Source: CALJFL01 sp036961205 (GTDB lineage Bacteria; Pseudomonadota; Gammaproteobacteria; Pseudomonadales; Halieaceae). From it: a stretch of 64,000 nucleotides of DNA. Shown here piece after piece: positions 17,907 through 27,157 of the stretch; position 1 is the stretch's first letter; each line of letters opens with the position of its first letter. The DNA lies in contig JBALVI010000002.1 of assembly GCA_036961205.1 (NCBI GenBank), positions 310,001 to 374,000 on the forward strand, read 5' to 3'. Under the pieces are notes generated by a model. That model was not told the DNA's origin. It saw only the letters and a program-made list of their open reading frames with translations, and did not search any database. The position numbers and the translations under genes were made by a program.

Positions 17907-18659
17907 CTAGCGATCAATTAATAAATCCCGTTCGCGGCAATAGGCCGCCAACAATTCGTCTTCTTCGGGAGACATCTCCCTGCCTTTAAGCAAGTCCGGG
18001 CGGCGCTCGTAAGTACGACCCAGTGCCTGCTTTAGGCGCCAGCGGCGGATCTTTTCGTGATCACCGCTGAGTAATATTTCCGGCACCTTTTCGCCCTCAA
18101 ACTCTTCGGGGCGCGTGTAGTGCGGGCAATCCAACAGGCCATTGACGTAGGAATCTTCCTGCGCCGATAACTCATGGCCCAACACACCGGGCATTTGGCG
18201 GGTCACTGCATCGACCACTACCATGGCAGCCAATTCGCCACCGCTCAGTACATAGTCGCCAATGGACAGTTCCTCGTCCACCTGGGCTTTTATCAAGCGC
18301 TCATCTACGCCTTCGTAGCGCCCTGCTACCAGTACCAGTCCATCTTCCTGAGCCAACTTCACAGCTTTACTGTGATCAAAGCGCTGGCCTTGCGGCGACA
18401 GATACACGACTTTCGCCGTGGAACCCACCACTGCCTTCGCGGCGGCAATCGCCTGCTGCAAAGGATCAATCTTCATCAACATTCCCGGGCCACCGCCATA
18501 GGGTCTGTCGTCTACCGTCCTATGCTTGTCGACGGTAAAATCTCGCGGGTTGTGGTGGCTTAGTGCCACCAGACCCTGATTTACCGCTCGTCCAGTCACT
18601 CCATAGTCACTAACGGCGGCGAACATCTCGGGGAACAGGCTCACCAGTGCGATGTGCAT
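17907..18659 (-). CDS. trmD: tRNA (guanine-37-N1)-methyltransferase
   Basis: This SPOUT-class methyltransferase makes m1G37 in tRNAs, preventing frameshifts. It has 250 residues from the ATG at 18659, with GGAG upstream. Key segments are MHIALVSLFPEMF, RPYGGGPGMLM, LSPQGQRFDH, the knotted SAM-binding region VAGRYEGVDER and IGDYVLSGGELAAMV, and a C-terminal tRNA-binding helix with HYTRPEEFEG. An in-frame start at 18734 would overlap rimM and is rejected. Confidence 0.98.
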   Translation of the reverse strand: MHIALVSLFPEMFAAVSDYGVTGRAVNQGLVALSHHNPRDFTVDKHRTVDDRPYGGGPGMLMKIDPLQQAIAAAKAVVGSTAKVVYLSPQGQRFDHSKAVKLAQEDGLVLVAGRYEGVDERLIKAQVDEELSIGDYVLSGGELAAMVVVDAVTRQMPGVLGHELSAQEDSYVNGLLDCPHYTRPEEFEGEKVPEILLSGDHEKIRRWRLKQALGRTYERRPDLLKGREMSPEEDELLAAYCRERDLLIDR

Positions 18660-18702
18660 TGTGTGCTGCTCCAGATCTGCGCCCAATTTCCGCGCATGGC
18701 CC

Positions 18703-19248
18703 CTATTCTTCTTCCAGGTACCAGTTAACCTCAATCACGCCTTGTTCCAGATCTACACGGGAGACTACGTCTCCGGGCAGATAGGGAATCAGGCGTTCCC
18801 GGTCGTCAAGGCTGTCTTCTGTGGCCTTGACCACCAACACATCGTTGGCGCCAGTTTCTATCAGGTAGTCCACTGTTCCCAGCAACTCCCTTTTGTCTTG
18901 TTCCAGGCACCAAACCTGCAAACCCTGCAACTGGCGCCAGTAGAAATCACCCTGTTCCAGATTCGGCAGGAGATCGGCCTCTACCGCAACCTCCAATCCC
19001 TTGAAAGTCTCCGCTGCATTTCGGTCATCGACCCCTTTTATCTGGGCCACCAGACCTTTGCCCTGGCGTTTGCCGTTCTGAAACGTAATCGGCTCGTAGC
19101 CGTCTCGACGCTTCAACATCCAGCCTTCAAACCCAAGGAAGTTCTCCATGGGATCGGTGTACGAGTGTATTTTCACCCAGCCCTTGATGCCAAAACAGCC
19201 GGTAATCTTGCCGGCTATCAGGTATTGGCTGACTGGGGGTTCACTCAT
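18703..19248 (-). CDS. rimM: Ribosome maturation factor RimM
   Basis: A protein of 181 residues. The N-terminal RimM domain starts IAGKITGCFGIKGWVKIHSYTD, and the C-terminal PRC-barrel carries FYWRQLQGLQVW, LLGTVDYLIETGANDVLVV and RLIPYLPGDVV. It binds S19 and helps 30S assembly. It lies between rpsP and trmD, the usual order. Confidence 0.96.
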   Translation of the reverse strand: MSEPPVSQYLIAGKITGCFGIKGWVKIHSYTDPMENFLGFEGWMLKRRDGYEPITFQNGKRQGKGLVAQIKGVDDRNAAETFKGLEVAVEADLLPNLEQGDFYWRQLQGLQVWCLEQDKRELLGTVDYLIETGANDVLVVKATEDSLDDRERLIPYLPGDVVSRVDLEQGVIEVNWYLEEE

Positions 19249-19269
19249 AAACCCGCCGTCCTTTTTGCC

Positions 19270-19515
19270 TTAGGCCGCTGCAGCGTCCTTGACCAGCTTA
19301 GCAACACGATCAGAGAGCTGTGCACCCTGACCCTGCCAATAAGCAATACGCTCTGCTTCTACACGCAGGCGTTCTTCCTGACCACGGGCGTTAGGATTGA
19401 AGAAACCAACGCGCTCAATAAAGCGGCCATCACGGGCTTTACGGCTGTCAGTCACGGTCAGGTGGTAAAAAGGGCGTTTTTTGGCGCCGCCACGAGAAAG
19501 TCGAATTGTTACCAT
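19270..19515 (-). CDS. rpsP: 30S ribosomal protein S16
   Basis: A protein of 81 residues: MVTIRLSRGGAKKRPFYHLTV, then RDGRFIERVGFFNPNA and ERIAYWQGQGAQLSDRVAKL. First gene of the rpsP-rimM-trmD-rplS operon. The 180 bases upstream towards ffh should hold its promoter. Confidence 0.98.
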   Translation of the reverse strand: MVTIRLSRGGAKKRPFYHLTVTDSRKARDGRFIERVGFFNPNARGQEERLRVEAERIAYWQGQGAQLSDRVAKLVKDAAAA

Positions 19516-19696
19516 TTTCTGTTAATTCCTACAAATTAGGTGGGATTTGCTGCGAAACCGCACACTTCTCCACGACAAAAACCGACCCAGAGGCCGGAAA
19601 GGTGGCGTATCATACGGAAATTACGCCAGTTTTTAAACCCCAGTGACGGGATTATTTAGTGGATTCCACACGTTACGGGGACTCCAGAGGCTCTTG

Positions 19697-21088
19697 CTAC
19701 TGAAACGGCGCTGCTCCACCGGGACCGCCCATGCCGCCGCCGCCCGGCGGCATCATGCCTCCCAGGCCGCGCATCATTTTTTGCATGCCACCGCCCTTCA
19801 TCTTTTTCATCATTTTTGCCATCTGCTTGTGCTGCTTGAGCAGGCGATTAAGGTCCTGAACCTGAGTACCGGATCCAGCGGTAATGCGACGCTTGCGCGA
19901 GCCCACAATAATTTCAGGCTTACGTCGCTCAGCTGCTGTCATGGAGTCAATCATCACCTCCATGCGAGAGAACTGCTTCATATCCAGATTTTGCTGGGCC
20001 ATCTGCGCCATATTGCCCATACCCGGCAGTTTATCGAGCATACCGGCAATGCCGCCCATATTGTTCATCTGCTGCAACTGGTCGCGAAAGTCTTCCAGAT
20101 CAAAGCGCCCGCCTTTCTTGACCTTACGCGCGAGTCGCTCGGCCTTTTTCTTATCGACCTTTTGCTCAACCTCCTCGATCAACGACATCATGTCGCCCAT
20201 GCCGAGGATCCGTGAAGCGAGGCGATCAGGGTGGAATGGGTCCAATGCGGCTATTTTCTCTCCCACCCCGAGAAACTTGATGGGCTTACCGGTGATCGCG
20301 CGTACCGACAGCGCGGCGCCACCGCGGGTATCGCCATCTACCTTGGTCAGAATGATGCCGGTCAACGGCAGAGCATCACCGAACGCCTTGGCGGTGTTGG
20401 CAGCATCCTGGCCGGTCATAGCGTCGACCACAAACAGGGTTTCGATAGGTTTAACCACGCGATGTAACTCGGCGATTTCTCCCATCATCGCTTCGTCTAT
20501 GGCGAGTCGGCCGGCCGTATCAACAATTAACACGTCGCTGAACTGAATACGGGCATGCTCCAGAGCCGCCCGCGCGATATCGACAGGCTTCTGGCTGACG
20601 TCGCTGGGGAAAAAGTCTACGCCAACTTCTGCCGCCAGAGTCTCCAACTGCTTGATGGCCGCGGGGCGGTATACGTCGGCACTTACCAGCGTGACAGTCT
20701 TCTTGTCTCGCTCCTTGAGTAATTTGGCCAGTTTTGCCGCAGATGTTGTTTTACCGGCCCCTTGTAATCCGGCCATCATAATGACCGCCGGCGGCTGGGT
20801 GGTCAGATCGAGCGTTTCGTTGGAAGAGCCCATTACCGATTCCAGCTCGCTCTGGACAATTTTCAGGAATTCCTGACCGGGGCTGAGACTATTCATCACC
20901 TGCTGACCCAGGGCGCGCTGCTTTATGGCCTCCACGAAATCCTTGACCACCGGCAGCGCAACGTCTGCCTCCAGCAAGGCCATACGCACCTCACGCAGAG
21001 TTTCCTGAATATTTTCTTCGCTCAGCCGGGCTTTCCCCGTAACAGAGCGCAAGCTGGTGGACAGGCGGTCAGAAAGGCTTTCAAACAT
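19697..21088 (-). CDS. ffh: Signal recognition particle protein Ffh (SRP54)
   Basis: A GTPase of 463 residues that binds 4.5S RNA and delivers nascent membrane proteins to FtsY. It has the N domain, the G domain with the P-loop GLQGAGKTT, DTAGR and TKVDGDTRGG, then the Met-rich M domain with GSRKRRITAGSG for RNA binding. The C-terminal tail is Gly/Met-rich. It is divergent from ypjD, the same neighbourhood as in many gammaproteobacteria. Confidence 0.98.
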   Translation of the reverse strand: MFESLSDRLSTSLRSVTGKARLSEENIQETLREVRMALLEADVALPVVKDFVEAIKQRALGQQVMNSLSPGQEFLKIVQSELESVMGSSNETLDLTTQPPAVIMMAGLQGAGKTTSAAKLAKLLKERDKKTVTLVSADVYRPAAIKQLETLAAEVGVDFFPSDVSQKPVDIARAALEHARIQFSDVLIVDTAGRLAIDEAMMGEIAELHRVVKPIETLFVVDAMTGQDAANTAKAFGDALPLTGIILTKVDGDTRGGAALSVRAITGKPIKFLGVGEKIAALDPFHPDRLASRILGMGDMMSLIEEVEQKVDKKKAERLARKVKKGGRFDLEDFRDQLQQMNNMGGIAGMLDKLPGMGNMAQMAQQNLDMKQFSRMEVMIDSMTAAERRKPEIIVGSRKRRITAGSGTQVQDLNRLLKQHKQMAKMMKKMKGGGMQKMMRGLGGMMPPGGGGMGGPGGAAPFQ

Positions 21089-21187
21089 GCGGTAACTCTC
21101 GGTGGCGCGGCTGCGCTATTGATTAAGCAGGGACAAGTCGGTACAAAGGAGCGGAGTATACTTCACCAGAGCACAACTCCCAAACCA

Positions 21188-21994
21188 ATGTCAGCTTCCT
21201 TTCCAGCCGTAATCGCTGCACTGCTTTATCTGGCAGCAGGCGGAATGCAGCTAATTCATACCAGCCAACAGCGATCGCAAATCAGTCGCACGGTGTTAGG
21301 TCTGGGATTGGCGGCCCTGCTGTTTCATGGTGCTGTCACCTACTACACCGTATTTACGCCCGCCGGCGTCGATCTTGGCTTTTATAAAGTCTCCGCATTG
21401 ATTTTTCTGGTAATCAATAGCGCCTGCTTTTTGTCTCTGACTCGCAGGCCCCTGCAAAATCTACTCGTCGTATTGCTGCCCCTGTCAGCGGTGTCCGTGC
21501 TGGTTTCGGCCTTTGGTCCAACCACCTCTGCGCCACCTGAGGCGGCCCTGAGCGTAGGCATGATGGTGCACATTGGCAGCTCTGTTGTCGCCTACTCCCT
21601 CCTCACCCTGGCTGCCATTCAGTCGGCGCTGGTGGCAGTACAGGACCATCAGCTCAAGAGAAGGCATACACGGGGTATAGTCCAGCTTTTGCCACCGCTG
21701 CAGTTGATGGAGTCCATGTTATTTGAGCTGTTGTGGGTCGGTGTTGCCATGCTGACAGTGGCAATCGCTTCCGGCGCGGTCTTTGTCGACGACATATTTG
21801 CCCAGCACCTGGTCCACAAGACCGTACTGACGATCATTGCCTGGCTGCTATTCTCGCTGCTTTTGTGGGGCAATTATCAACTCGGCTGGCGCAGCCAGAC
21901 CGCGGTCCGCCTAACGCTTGCGGGTTTTGCACTGCTCATGCTGGCCTTTTTCGGCTCAAAACTGGTGCTGGAACTCGTCCTTCAGCGCGGCTAA
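21188..21994 (+). CDS. ypjD: Inner-membrane protein of the CcsA/HemX family (YpjD)
   Basis: A protein of about 268 residues with eight hydrophobic segments and the cytochrome c assembly domain pattern: AVTYYT, HIGSSVVAYSLLTLAAIQS, and the late HLVHKTVLTIIAWLLF. The His residues could bind haem, as in CcsA-type proteins. In Escherichia coli ypjD lies beside ffh and corB, as here, and its exact role is unclear. The ATG at 21188 is chosen; a start at 21119 would overlap the ffh promoter region. Confidence 0.88.
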   Translation: MSASFPAVIAALLYLAAGGMQLIHTSQQRSQISRTVLGLGLAALLFHGAVTYYTVFTPAGVDLGFYKVSALIFLVINSACFLSLTRRPLQNLLVVLLPLSAVSVLVSAFGPTTSAPPEAALSVGMMVHIGSSVVAYSLLTLAAIQSALVAVQDHQLKRRHTRGIVQLLPPLQLMESMLFELLWVGVAMLTVAIASGAVFVDDIFAQHLVHKTVLTIIAWLLFSLLLWGNYQLGWRSQTAVRLTLAGFALLMLAFFGSKLVLELVLQRG

Positions 21995-22085
21995 GCCACA
22001 TTACCGGTAATTGCTTTACCCCTTGCTCCCCATGCGCTTTTTCTTCAAGATACGCGTTCTATGACCTTCCGAGTAAAATCCTGAT

Positions 22086-23348
22086 TTGAACGAGGCACCG
22101 CTGGGCCTTCTTTTCTCAGTACTGGCAGTATTAATTCTCATGTCCGCATTCTTCTCCAGTTCGGAGACGAGCATGATGTCGCTTAATCGATACCGTCTGA
22201 AACACCTGAGGAAAAACAAACACCGTGGTGCCAGAAGGGCCAGCAAACTGCTGGAGCGCCCTGATCGCCTGATCGGCTTGATTCTGATTGGCAACAACCT
22301 GGTCAATATTCTGGCATCGGCTATCGCTACCGTGATCGCGATTCGCCTGTGGGGCGATGCAGGCATAATTATTGCCACCATTTCGCTAACTCTGGTCATC
22401 CTGATTTTTGCTGAAATCACCCCTAAAACCATAGCAGCGCTGTATCCGGAAAAAGTTGCCTTCCCTGCCAGTTTCATTCTATGGCCACTGCTTAAAGTGT
22501 TTTACCCGATCGTGGTAATGGTGAACAGTATTACCAACGCCCTGCTGCGGCTACTCGGGTTTGATCCGTCGAAAACCAATGAAGAGCATGTATCTTCAGA
22601 GGAGCTGCGCACCATCGTCACCGAAGCCGGCCAGTTAATACCCACCCAGCACCGGGATATGCTGCTTAACATTCTCGACCTGGAAGAGGTGGAGGTAGAC
22701 GACATTATGGTGCCGCGCAATGAGGTCTACGGCATAGATCTCGACGACAGCGACGACGAAATTATGAGCTGCCTGCAAAACAGTGCGCACACTCTGCTGC
22801 CCGTTTGGCGCGAAGATATCAACGATATCGTTGGTATACTGCATATGCGAAGCATCAGTCGGGTTCTCGATCAGCAGGGCCTGGACCGGGTAGCGCTGGA
22901 ACGGGAAATGGACAAGCCCTACTTCATACCCGAGAGCACCCCACTGCATACGCAGTTACTGAACTTCCAGAAGAAAAAGCTACGCTTGGGTGTGGTGGTA
23001 GACGAGTACGGTCAGGTCATGGGCTTGGTGGCACTGGAAGACATCCTGGAAGAGATTGTCGGCGAGTTCACGTCCAATCTGCAGGATTCAATGGACAACA
23101 TCTTTGCCCAGCGTGATGGCAGCTACATTATTTCCGGCACAGCAACTATCCGGGAGATTAATCGCAACCTGAATTGGCAATTACCTACCGACGGACCCAA
23201 AACTCTCAGCGGTTTGATACTGGAATACCTCGAGTCCTTTCCCGACGCCAACGCAGGCATGGCGATAGGCGGTTACACGCTCGAGATTCTGGAATTACAG
23301 GGTAATGTTGTGCAAGCGGTGCGTGCCCGCCCACAAACAACAGATTAG
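22086..23348 (+). CDS. corB: CNNM/CorC-family ion transport protein (CorB/YfjD type)
   Basis: A protein of 420 residues. The order is a DUF21 membrane domain with SAFFSSSETSMMSLNRYRLKHL and NIL-type helices, a CBS pair (DDIMVPRNEVYGID, then LPVWREDINDIVGILHMR), and a C-terminal CorC_HlyC domain with GLVALEDILEEIVGEF. The family is linked to Mg2+ and Co2+ movement and resistance. The start is a TTG at 22086, because the first in-frame ATG at 22140 would cut into the first membrane helix. No strong ribosome binding site is seen. It follows ypjD. Confidence 0.9.
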   Translation: MNEAPLGLLFSVLAVLILMSAFFSSSETSMMSLNRYRLKHLRKNKHRGARRASKLLERPDRLIGLILIGNNLVNILASAIATVIAIRLWGDAGIIIATISLTLVILIFAEITPKTIAALYPEKVAFPASFILWPLLKVFYPIVVMVNSITNALLRLLGFDPSKTNEEHVSSEELRTIVTEAGQLIPTQHRDMLLNILDLEEVEVDDIMVPRNEVYGIDLDDSDDEIMSCLQNSAHTLLPVWREDINDIVGILHMRSISRVLDQQGLDRVALEREMDKPYFIPESTPLHTQLLNFQKKKLRLGVVVDEYGQVMGLVALEDILEEIVGEFTSNLQDSMDNIFAQRDGSYIISGTATIREINRNLNWQLPTDGPKTLSGLILEYLESFPDANAGMAIGGYTLEILELQGNVVQAVRARPQTTD

Positions 23349-23362
23349 CACCGCCGCAACAA

Positions 23363-23554
23363 TTATCTTAATCTAACGGGGTACGAGTCGAGCATCCGCT
23401 GTCGAGACCTGGCAATAATTTCACGCTTGCCTGTAGCATCCGCCATCGTCCAATCGGTGATTTCCCGGGCACTACGAAAGCAACCACTACAGATGTCCTT
23501 GTCATCCAAGGCGCAGATAGAAATGCAGGGCGACTTGGGAGCCGACTCGCTCAC
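23363..23554 (-). CDS. DUF1289 protein
   Basis: A small protein of 63 residues with the family pattern SPCISICALDDKDICSGCFR, whose four Cys suggest a metal-binding knuckle, followed by REITDW. The function is unknown. It starts with GTG overlapping the stop of the gamma carbonic anhydrase gene (GTGA), so the two are coupled. Confidence 0.88.
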   Translation of the reverse strand: MSESAPKSPCISICALDDKDICSGCFRSAREITDWTMADATGKREIIARSRQRMLDSYPVRLR

Positions 23555-24075
23555 TCCTGCTCCTCGAGATTCTCCAGGAAATAGCGTGCGTTCGCAACAT
23601 AGTGCTCTGCATTAGCTTTCAGACCCTGCTGGTACTCTTCACCCAGACTGGTTTTAATTTTGGCTGGCGAACCCAGCACCAGACTGCCGTCTGGAATTTC
23701 CATGCCTTCTGTGACCAGCGCATTGGCGCCGATCAGGCAGCCCTTGCCGATCTTGGCACCGTTCAAGACTACTGCATTGATCCCAACCAGCGACCCATCG
23801 CCGACGGTACACCCATGCAACATCGCATTGTGGCCAACGGTAACATCCTTGCCTATCACCAGCGGAAACCCTGGATCCGCATGCAGCACAGTGCCATCCT
23901 GAATATTACTACCCGCGCCTACCTCTAGCGTTTCACCGTCACCGCGCAATACACAGTTGAACCAGACACTACTATTCTCATGTAAGGTCACCATCCCGAT
24001 AACGGCGGCATTGGGCGCAATGAAATGTCCTTCGCCGACCAGCGTTACTTTTTTGTCCCCTAAGCTGTATTTCAT
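23551..24075 (-). CDS. Gamma-class carbonic anhydrase family protein (YrdA-like)
   Basis: A hexapeptide-repeat left-handed beta-helix protein of 174 residues. The segments NSSVWFNCVLRGD, IQDGTVLHADPGFPL, VGHNAMLHGCTVGDGSLVGINAVVL contain the three His ligands expected for the trimer-interface metal. It may hydrate CO2 or bind CoA-type ligands; activity in bacterial YrdA-like members varies. Cytoplasmic. Confidence 0.92.
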   Translation of the reverse strand: MKYSLGDKKVTLVGEGHFIAPNAAVIGMVTLHENSSVWFNCVLRGDGETLEVGAGSNIQDGTVLHADPGFPLVIGKDVTVGHNAMLHGCTVGDGSLVGINAVVLNGAKIGKGCLIGANALVTEGMEIPDGSLVLGSPAKIKTSLGEEYQQGLKANAEHYVANARYFLENLEEQE

Positions 24076-24252
24076 CGTATCTGTAGGCCTATTTAAGTCG
24101 TGTATATTGCTCTGTCGCAGGCTCCGGGAATAACGTGATTTAGACCCAGCTGCAGATTTCGATATTACCGCAAATAGCGGTGGGGAACCGTATCGCCTTT
24201 AAAATTATTGCGTGCTGTCCAAGTGAAGTTTGCACAATGGACAGGAAGCGAT

Positions 24253-24855
24253 TCAGGGTACCGTGGACCCGTCACGCTCAAGCTTCAGTCCAGCGCCGTA
24301 GGCCAAATTCGCTAATTGCGCCAGAACAGCGGCTGTGACACCCCAGATATTGTCATCTCCGATGGTGTAGTGAGGAACTTGACGCAGACGCTCCCCGTCG
24401 GACATTTCTTCAAGGTGAAACAGGTTCGGATCGGCGAAGGTCTGCAGCGGTAACATGAACAAGCTATCGAACTCGCCCTCGTCCATGATCAGATCAAGCT
24501 TTGCTGGAACTCTCGCGACACAAGGGTGCACCTCGAATCCAAAGCGGGTGAACAGCGGCTGCAACTCACCCAAGGGATGCACCTGATCCTCTGTGATACC
24601 CACCTCTTCAAACGCCTCACGCTTGGCGGTGGCCCAGGGCGTGAGATCTTCGACTTCCCGCTTGCCACCGGGAAACGCAACCTCTCCAGGGTGCAGAGTC
24701 AGATGTTTGGCCCGACGCCCCAGCAACACCTGCGGTGTATCTTCGGAAGTAAGCACGACCAGAACGGCGGCCTGTCGAGCGTCCGAATCGCGCCAGGTAA
24801 GACCATCCAGGGGCAGCTGATTACTCAGCGCGGTGTGTACTGCGCTAATCAACAT
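24253..24855 (-). CDS. CoA pyrophosphatase-type Nudix hydrolase
   Basis: A protein of 200 residues. It contains LLGRRAKHLTLHPGEVAFPGGK, the extra motif of CoA-pyrophosphatase Nudix enzymes, directly followed by the Nudix box ending TAKREAFEEVGI. These enzymes cut CoA or oxidised CoA to phosphopantetheine and 3',5'-ADP. The first Glu of the classical box is Asp here, common in this subfamily. It lies between the gamma carbonic anhydrase and tgt, on the same strand. Confidence 0.92.
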   Translation of the reverse strand: MLISAVHTALSNQLPLDGLTWRDSDARQAAVLVVLTSEDTPQVLLGRRAKHLTLHPGEVAFPGGKREVEDLTPWATAKREAFEEVGITEDQVHPLGELQPLFTRFGFEVHPCVARVPAKLDLIMDEGEFDSLFMLPLQTFADPNLFHLEEMSDGERLRQVPHYTIGDDNIWGVTAAVLAQLANLAYGAGLKLERDGSTVP

Positions 24856-24909
24856 CTAAGCGGGGAACTCCGCGTGACTTCCGGGCACATAGAAGCTGAG
24901 CTGGCAGAT

Positions 24910-26031
24910 TTACACACCCCTGGCTTGCTGCTCATAAAAGATTGAGGAGAAAGTATCCAGTGTCTTTGTTTCGATAGCATGACGAATGCCAGCCATATGC
25001 TGCTGATAAAAATGCAGGTTGTGAATGGTATTGAGTTGCGACCCCAGTATTTCGTTGCACTTGTCGAGGTGATGTAGATAGGCACGACTGAAATTACTGC
25101 AAGTATAACAACTGCAGTCTTCGTCCAGCGGCAGTGTGCAGGTTTTATGCCTGGCGTTGCGCAACTTCAGTGGCCCTCGTGAGGTGAATAGATTGCCATT
25201 GCGTGCGTTACGGGTTGGCATGACGCAATCAAACATGTCCACACCCCTGCGAGCACCTTCAAGTAAATCCGCCGGCGTGCCTACGCCCATCAGATAGCGC
25301 GGCTTGTCTTCAGGCATCAGCGGCTGCATCACATCCAAAACCGCCATCATTTCGTCCTTCGGCTCGCCCACCGATAAACCGCCAATGGCATAGCCATCAA
25401 AACCGATATCAACCAATCCTGCCAAAGACTCCGCGCGCAATTGCTCGTACATACCGCCCTGAATAATGCCAAATAGCGCTGCTGTACTTTCGCCATGAGC
25501 CGCTTTGCTGCGGACTGCCCAGCGCAGCGACATCGCCATCGAGTCACGTGCCTCCTGCTCAGTCGCAGGGTATGGGGTGCACTCGTCGAAGATCATCACA
25601 ATATCGCTACCGAGACTGCGCTGAATCGCCATGGAAGTCTCCGGATCGAGAAAGACCTTGGAACCATCAACCGGTGACTGAAACTTCACCCCCTCCTCTG
25701 ATATTTTGCGCATGTCTCCAAGGCTGAACACCTGAAAACCGCCAGAATCAGTGAGTATAGGGCCGTTCCAGCCCATAAAATCGTGTAAATCACCGTGCTG
25801 CTCGATGATCTCGGTGCCGGGGCGTAACCAGAGGTGAAAGGTATTGCCCAGTACGATTTCTGCGCCTATCTCGCGGATATCCCGTGGCAACATACCTTTT
25901 ACGGTGCCATAGGTTCCCACTGGCATAAATGCCGGAGTTTCCACGGTGCCACGGGGAAACTGCAATTGGCCACGCCGGGCTTTACCGTCACTACCGGATT
26001 GGACAAATTTCATATGACACTCGCGACTCAT
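24910..26031 (-). CDS. tgt: Queuine tRNA-ribosyltransferase
   Basis: This enzyme exchanges guanine 34 for preQ1 in tRNAs with GUN anticodons. It has 373 residues. The segments TPAFMPVGTYGTVKGM, LGNTFHLWLRPG, ILTDSGGFQVFSLG (nucleophile region), MGVGTPADLLEG and FDCVMPTRNARNG are characteristic, and the zinc site CSCYTC with a following His is complete. The ATG at 26031 overlaps the queA stop (ATGA). Confidence 0.98.
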   Translation of the reverse strand: MSRECHMKFVQSGSDGKARRGQLQFPRGTVETPAFMPVGTYGTVKGMLPRDIREIGAEIVLGNTFHLWLRPGTEIIEQHGDLHDFMGWNGPILTDSGGFQVFSLGDMRKISEEGVKFQSPVDGSKVFLDPETSMAIQRSLGSDIVMIFDECTPYPATEQEARDSMAMSLRWAVRSKAAHGESTAALFGIIQGGMYEQLRAESLAGLVDIGFDGYAIGGLSVGEPKDEMMAVLDVMQPLMPEDKPRYLMGVGTPADLLEGARRGVDMFDCVMPTRNARNGNLFTSRGPLKLRNARHKTCTLPLDEDCSCYTCSNFSRAYLHHLDKCNEILGSQLNTIHNLHFYQQHMAGIRHAIETKTLDTFSSIFYEQQARGV

Positions 26032-27098
26032 GTGCGCTCCCTGGCGATATCACTGGCGGTAATAAACATGGCATCGCCATAACTGAAGAATCGGTACCCC
26101 TCTGCTATGGCGTGCTGATAAGCATTCATTATATGCGTTTGCCCGGCAAAGGCGCTGACCAGCATCAGCAAGGTGGATTCGGGCAGGTGGAAATTGGTAA
26201 TCATTGCGTCCACAGCCCGAAATCGGTAACCAGGGTAGATAAATATATCGGTATCGCCCGCATAGGGCTGCAATACACCACTCTGTCGGCTGGCGGTTTC
26301 CAGTGAACGCACCGCCGTTGTGCCCACGGCAATAACCCGCCCGCCGTTTTCCCTCGCGGCCTTCACTGCACTGCACACGCTCTCGTCAACTTCGAGGTAC
26401 TCCGAGTGCATTTTGTGGTCTGCAATATCGTCCGCTCGCACCGGCTGAAAGGTACCAGCACCGACGTGCAGGGTGACTTGAGCCGATTGCACACCTTTCT
26501 CGGCAAGCGCCGAGAGCATCTCTTGGGTAAAGTGAAGCCCCGCTGTCGGGGCGGCAACTGCGCCTTCACGCTGGGCAAATACGGTCTGATAGCGCTCCTG
26601 GTCAGCGACCTCATCTTCCCGAGCAATATAGGGTGGCAGGGGCATATGGCCGATTGCGCCAAGTATTTCGATAATGGAGGAGCCACCATCGCTGGCCAGA
26701 CAAAATAGAGCATCTTCCCTGCCCGTGACCAACAAACTATGGGGCCCCGGTTCTGCGCCCTCTTTACCGCTTAGCAGGATGCGGCTTCCAGGCTTGGGCG
26801 ACTTCGAGCAGCGCACATGAGCAAGCGCCGTATTTTCACCGGTGATACGCTCAATCAGAATTTCAACTTTACCGCCGGTGGCTTTCTGGCCCCACAGGCG
26901 CGCTGGAATGACCCGGGTATTGTTAAAAACCAGAAGGTCATCAGGGCGAGTTTTATCGAGCAGATCTCTAAATCCACGATGCTCAACCGCCCCGCTATTT
27001 CCGTCCAGACACAGCAGGCGACTGGCCGAGCGCTCAGGCAAGGGATGCTGAGCAATCAGTTCGGCAGGTAGATCATAGTGAAAGTCAGTGCGCTTCAT
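26028..27098 (-). CDS. queA: S-adenosylmethionine:tRNA ribosyltransferase-isomerase
   Basis: A protein of 356 residues that adds the epoxycyclopentanediol ring from SAM to preQ1-tRNA, the step after Tgt. Segments MKRTDFHYDLPAELIAQHP, LLVFNNTRVIPARLWG, GAVAAPTAGLHFTQEML and TNFHLPESTLLMLVSAF fit the family. It forms a coupled pair with tgt. No clear ribosome binding site is seen: the start lies only 15 bases after the T-run of a terminator, so its transcript may begin very close to the start codon. Confidence 0.97.
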   Translation of the reverse strand: MKRTDFHYDLPAELIAQHPLPERSASRLLCLDGNSGAVEHRGFRDLLDKTRPDDLLVFNNTRVIPARLWGQKATGGKVEILIERITGENTALAHVRCSKSPKPGSRILLSGKEGAEPGPHSLLVTGREDALFCLASDGGSSIIEILGAIGHMPLPPYIAREDEVADQERYQTVFAQREGAVAAPTAGLHFTQEMLSALAEKGVQSAQVTLHVGAGTFQPVRADDIADHKMHSEYLEVDESVCSAVKAARENGGRVIAVGTTAVRSLETASRQSGVLQPYAGDTDIFIYPGYRFRAVDAMITNFHLPESTLLMLVSAFAGQTHIMNAYQHAIAEGYRFFSYGDAMFITASDIARERT

Positions 27099-27112
27099 CA
27101 GGATACATTGCT

Positions 27113-27136
27113 AAAAAAGCCGGCACAGGGCCGGCT
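27113..27136 (-). terminator. Rho-independent terminator upstream of queA
   Basis: On the minus strand the stem AAGCCGGC / GCCGGCTT with loop CCTGT is followed by TTTT. It ends the transcript of the Ala/Glu-rich gene and lies just before the queA start. It could act as a full stop or as a leaky attenuator for queA-tgt. Confidence 0.85.
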
Positions 27137-27157
27137 TCGTCAGCAAATCAGAGGAGT

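Noticed and set aside
18652..19539. Plus-strand frame of 295 codons over rimM and rpsP
   Set aside because: It is antisense to two well-identified genes (RimM and S16).
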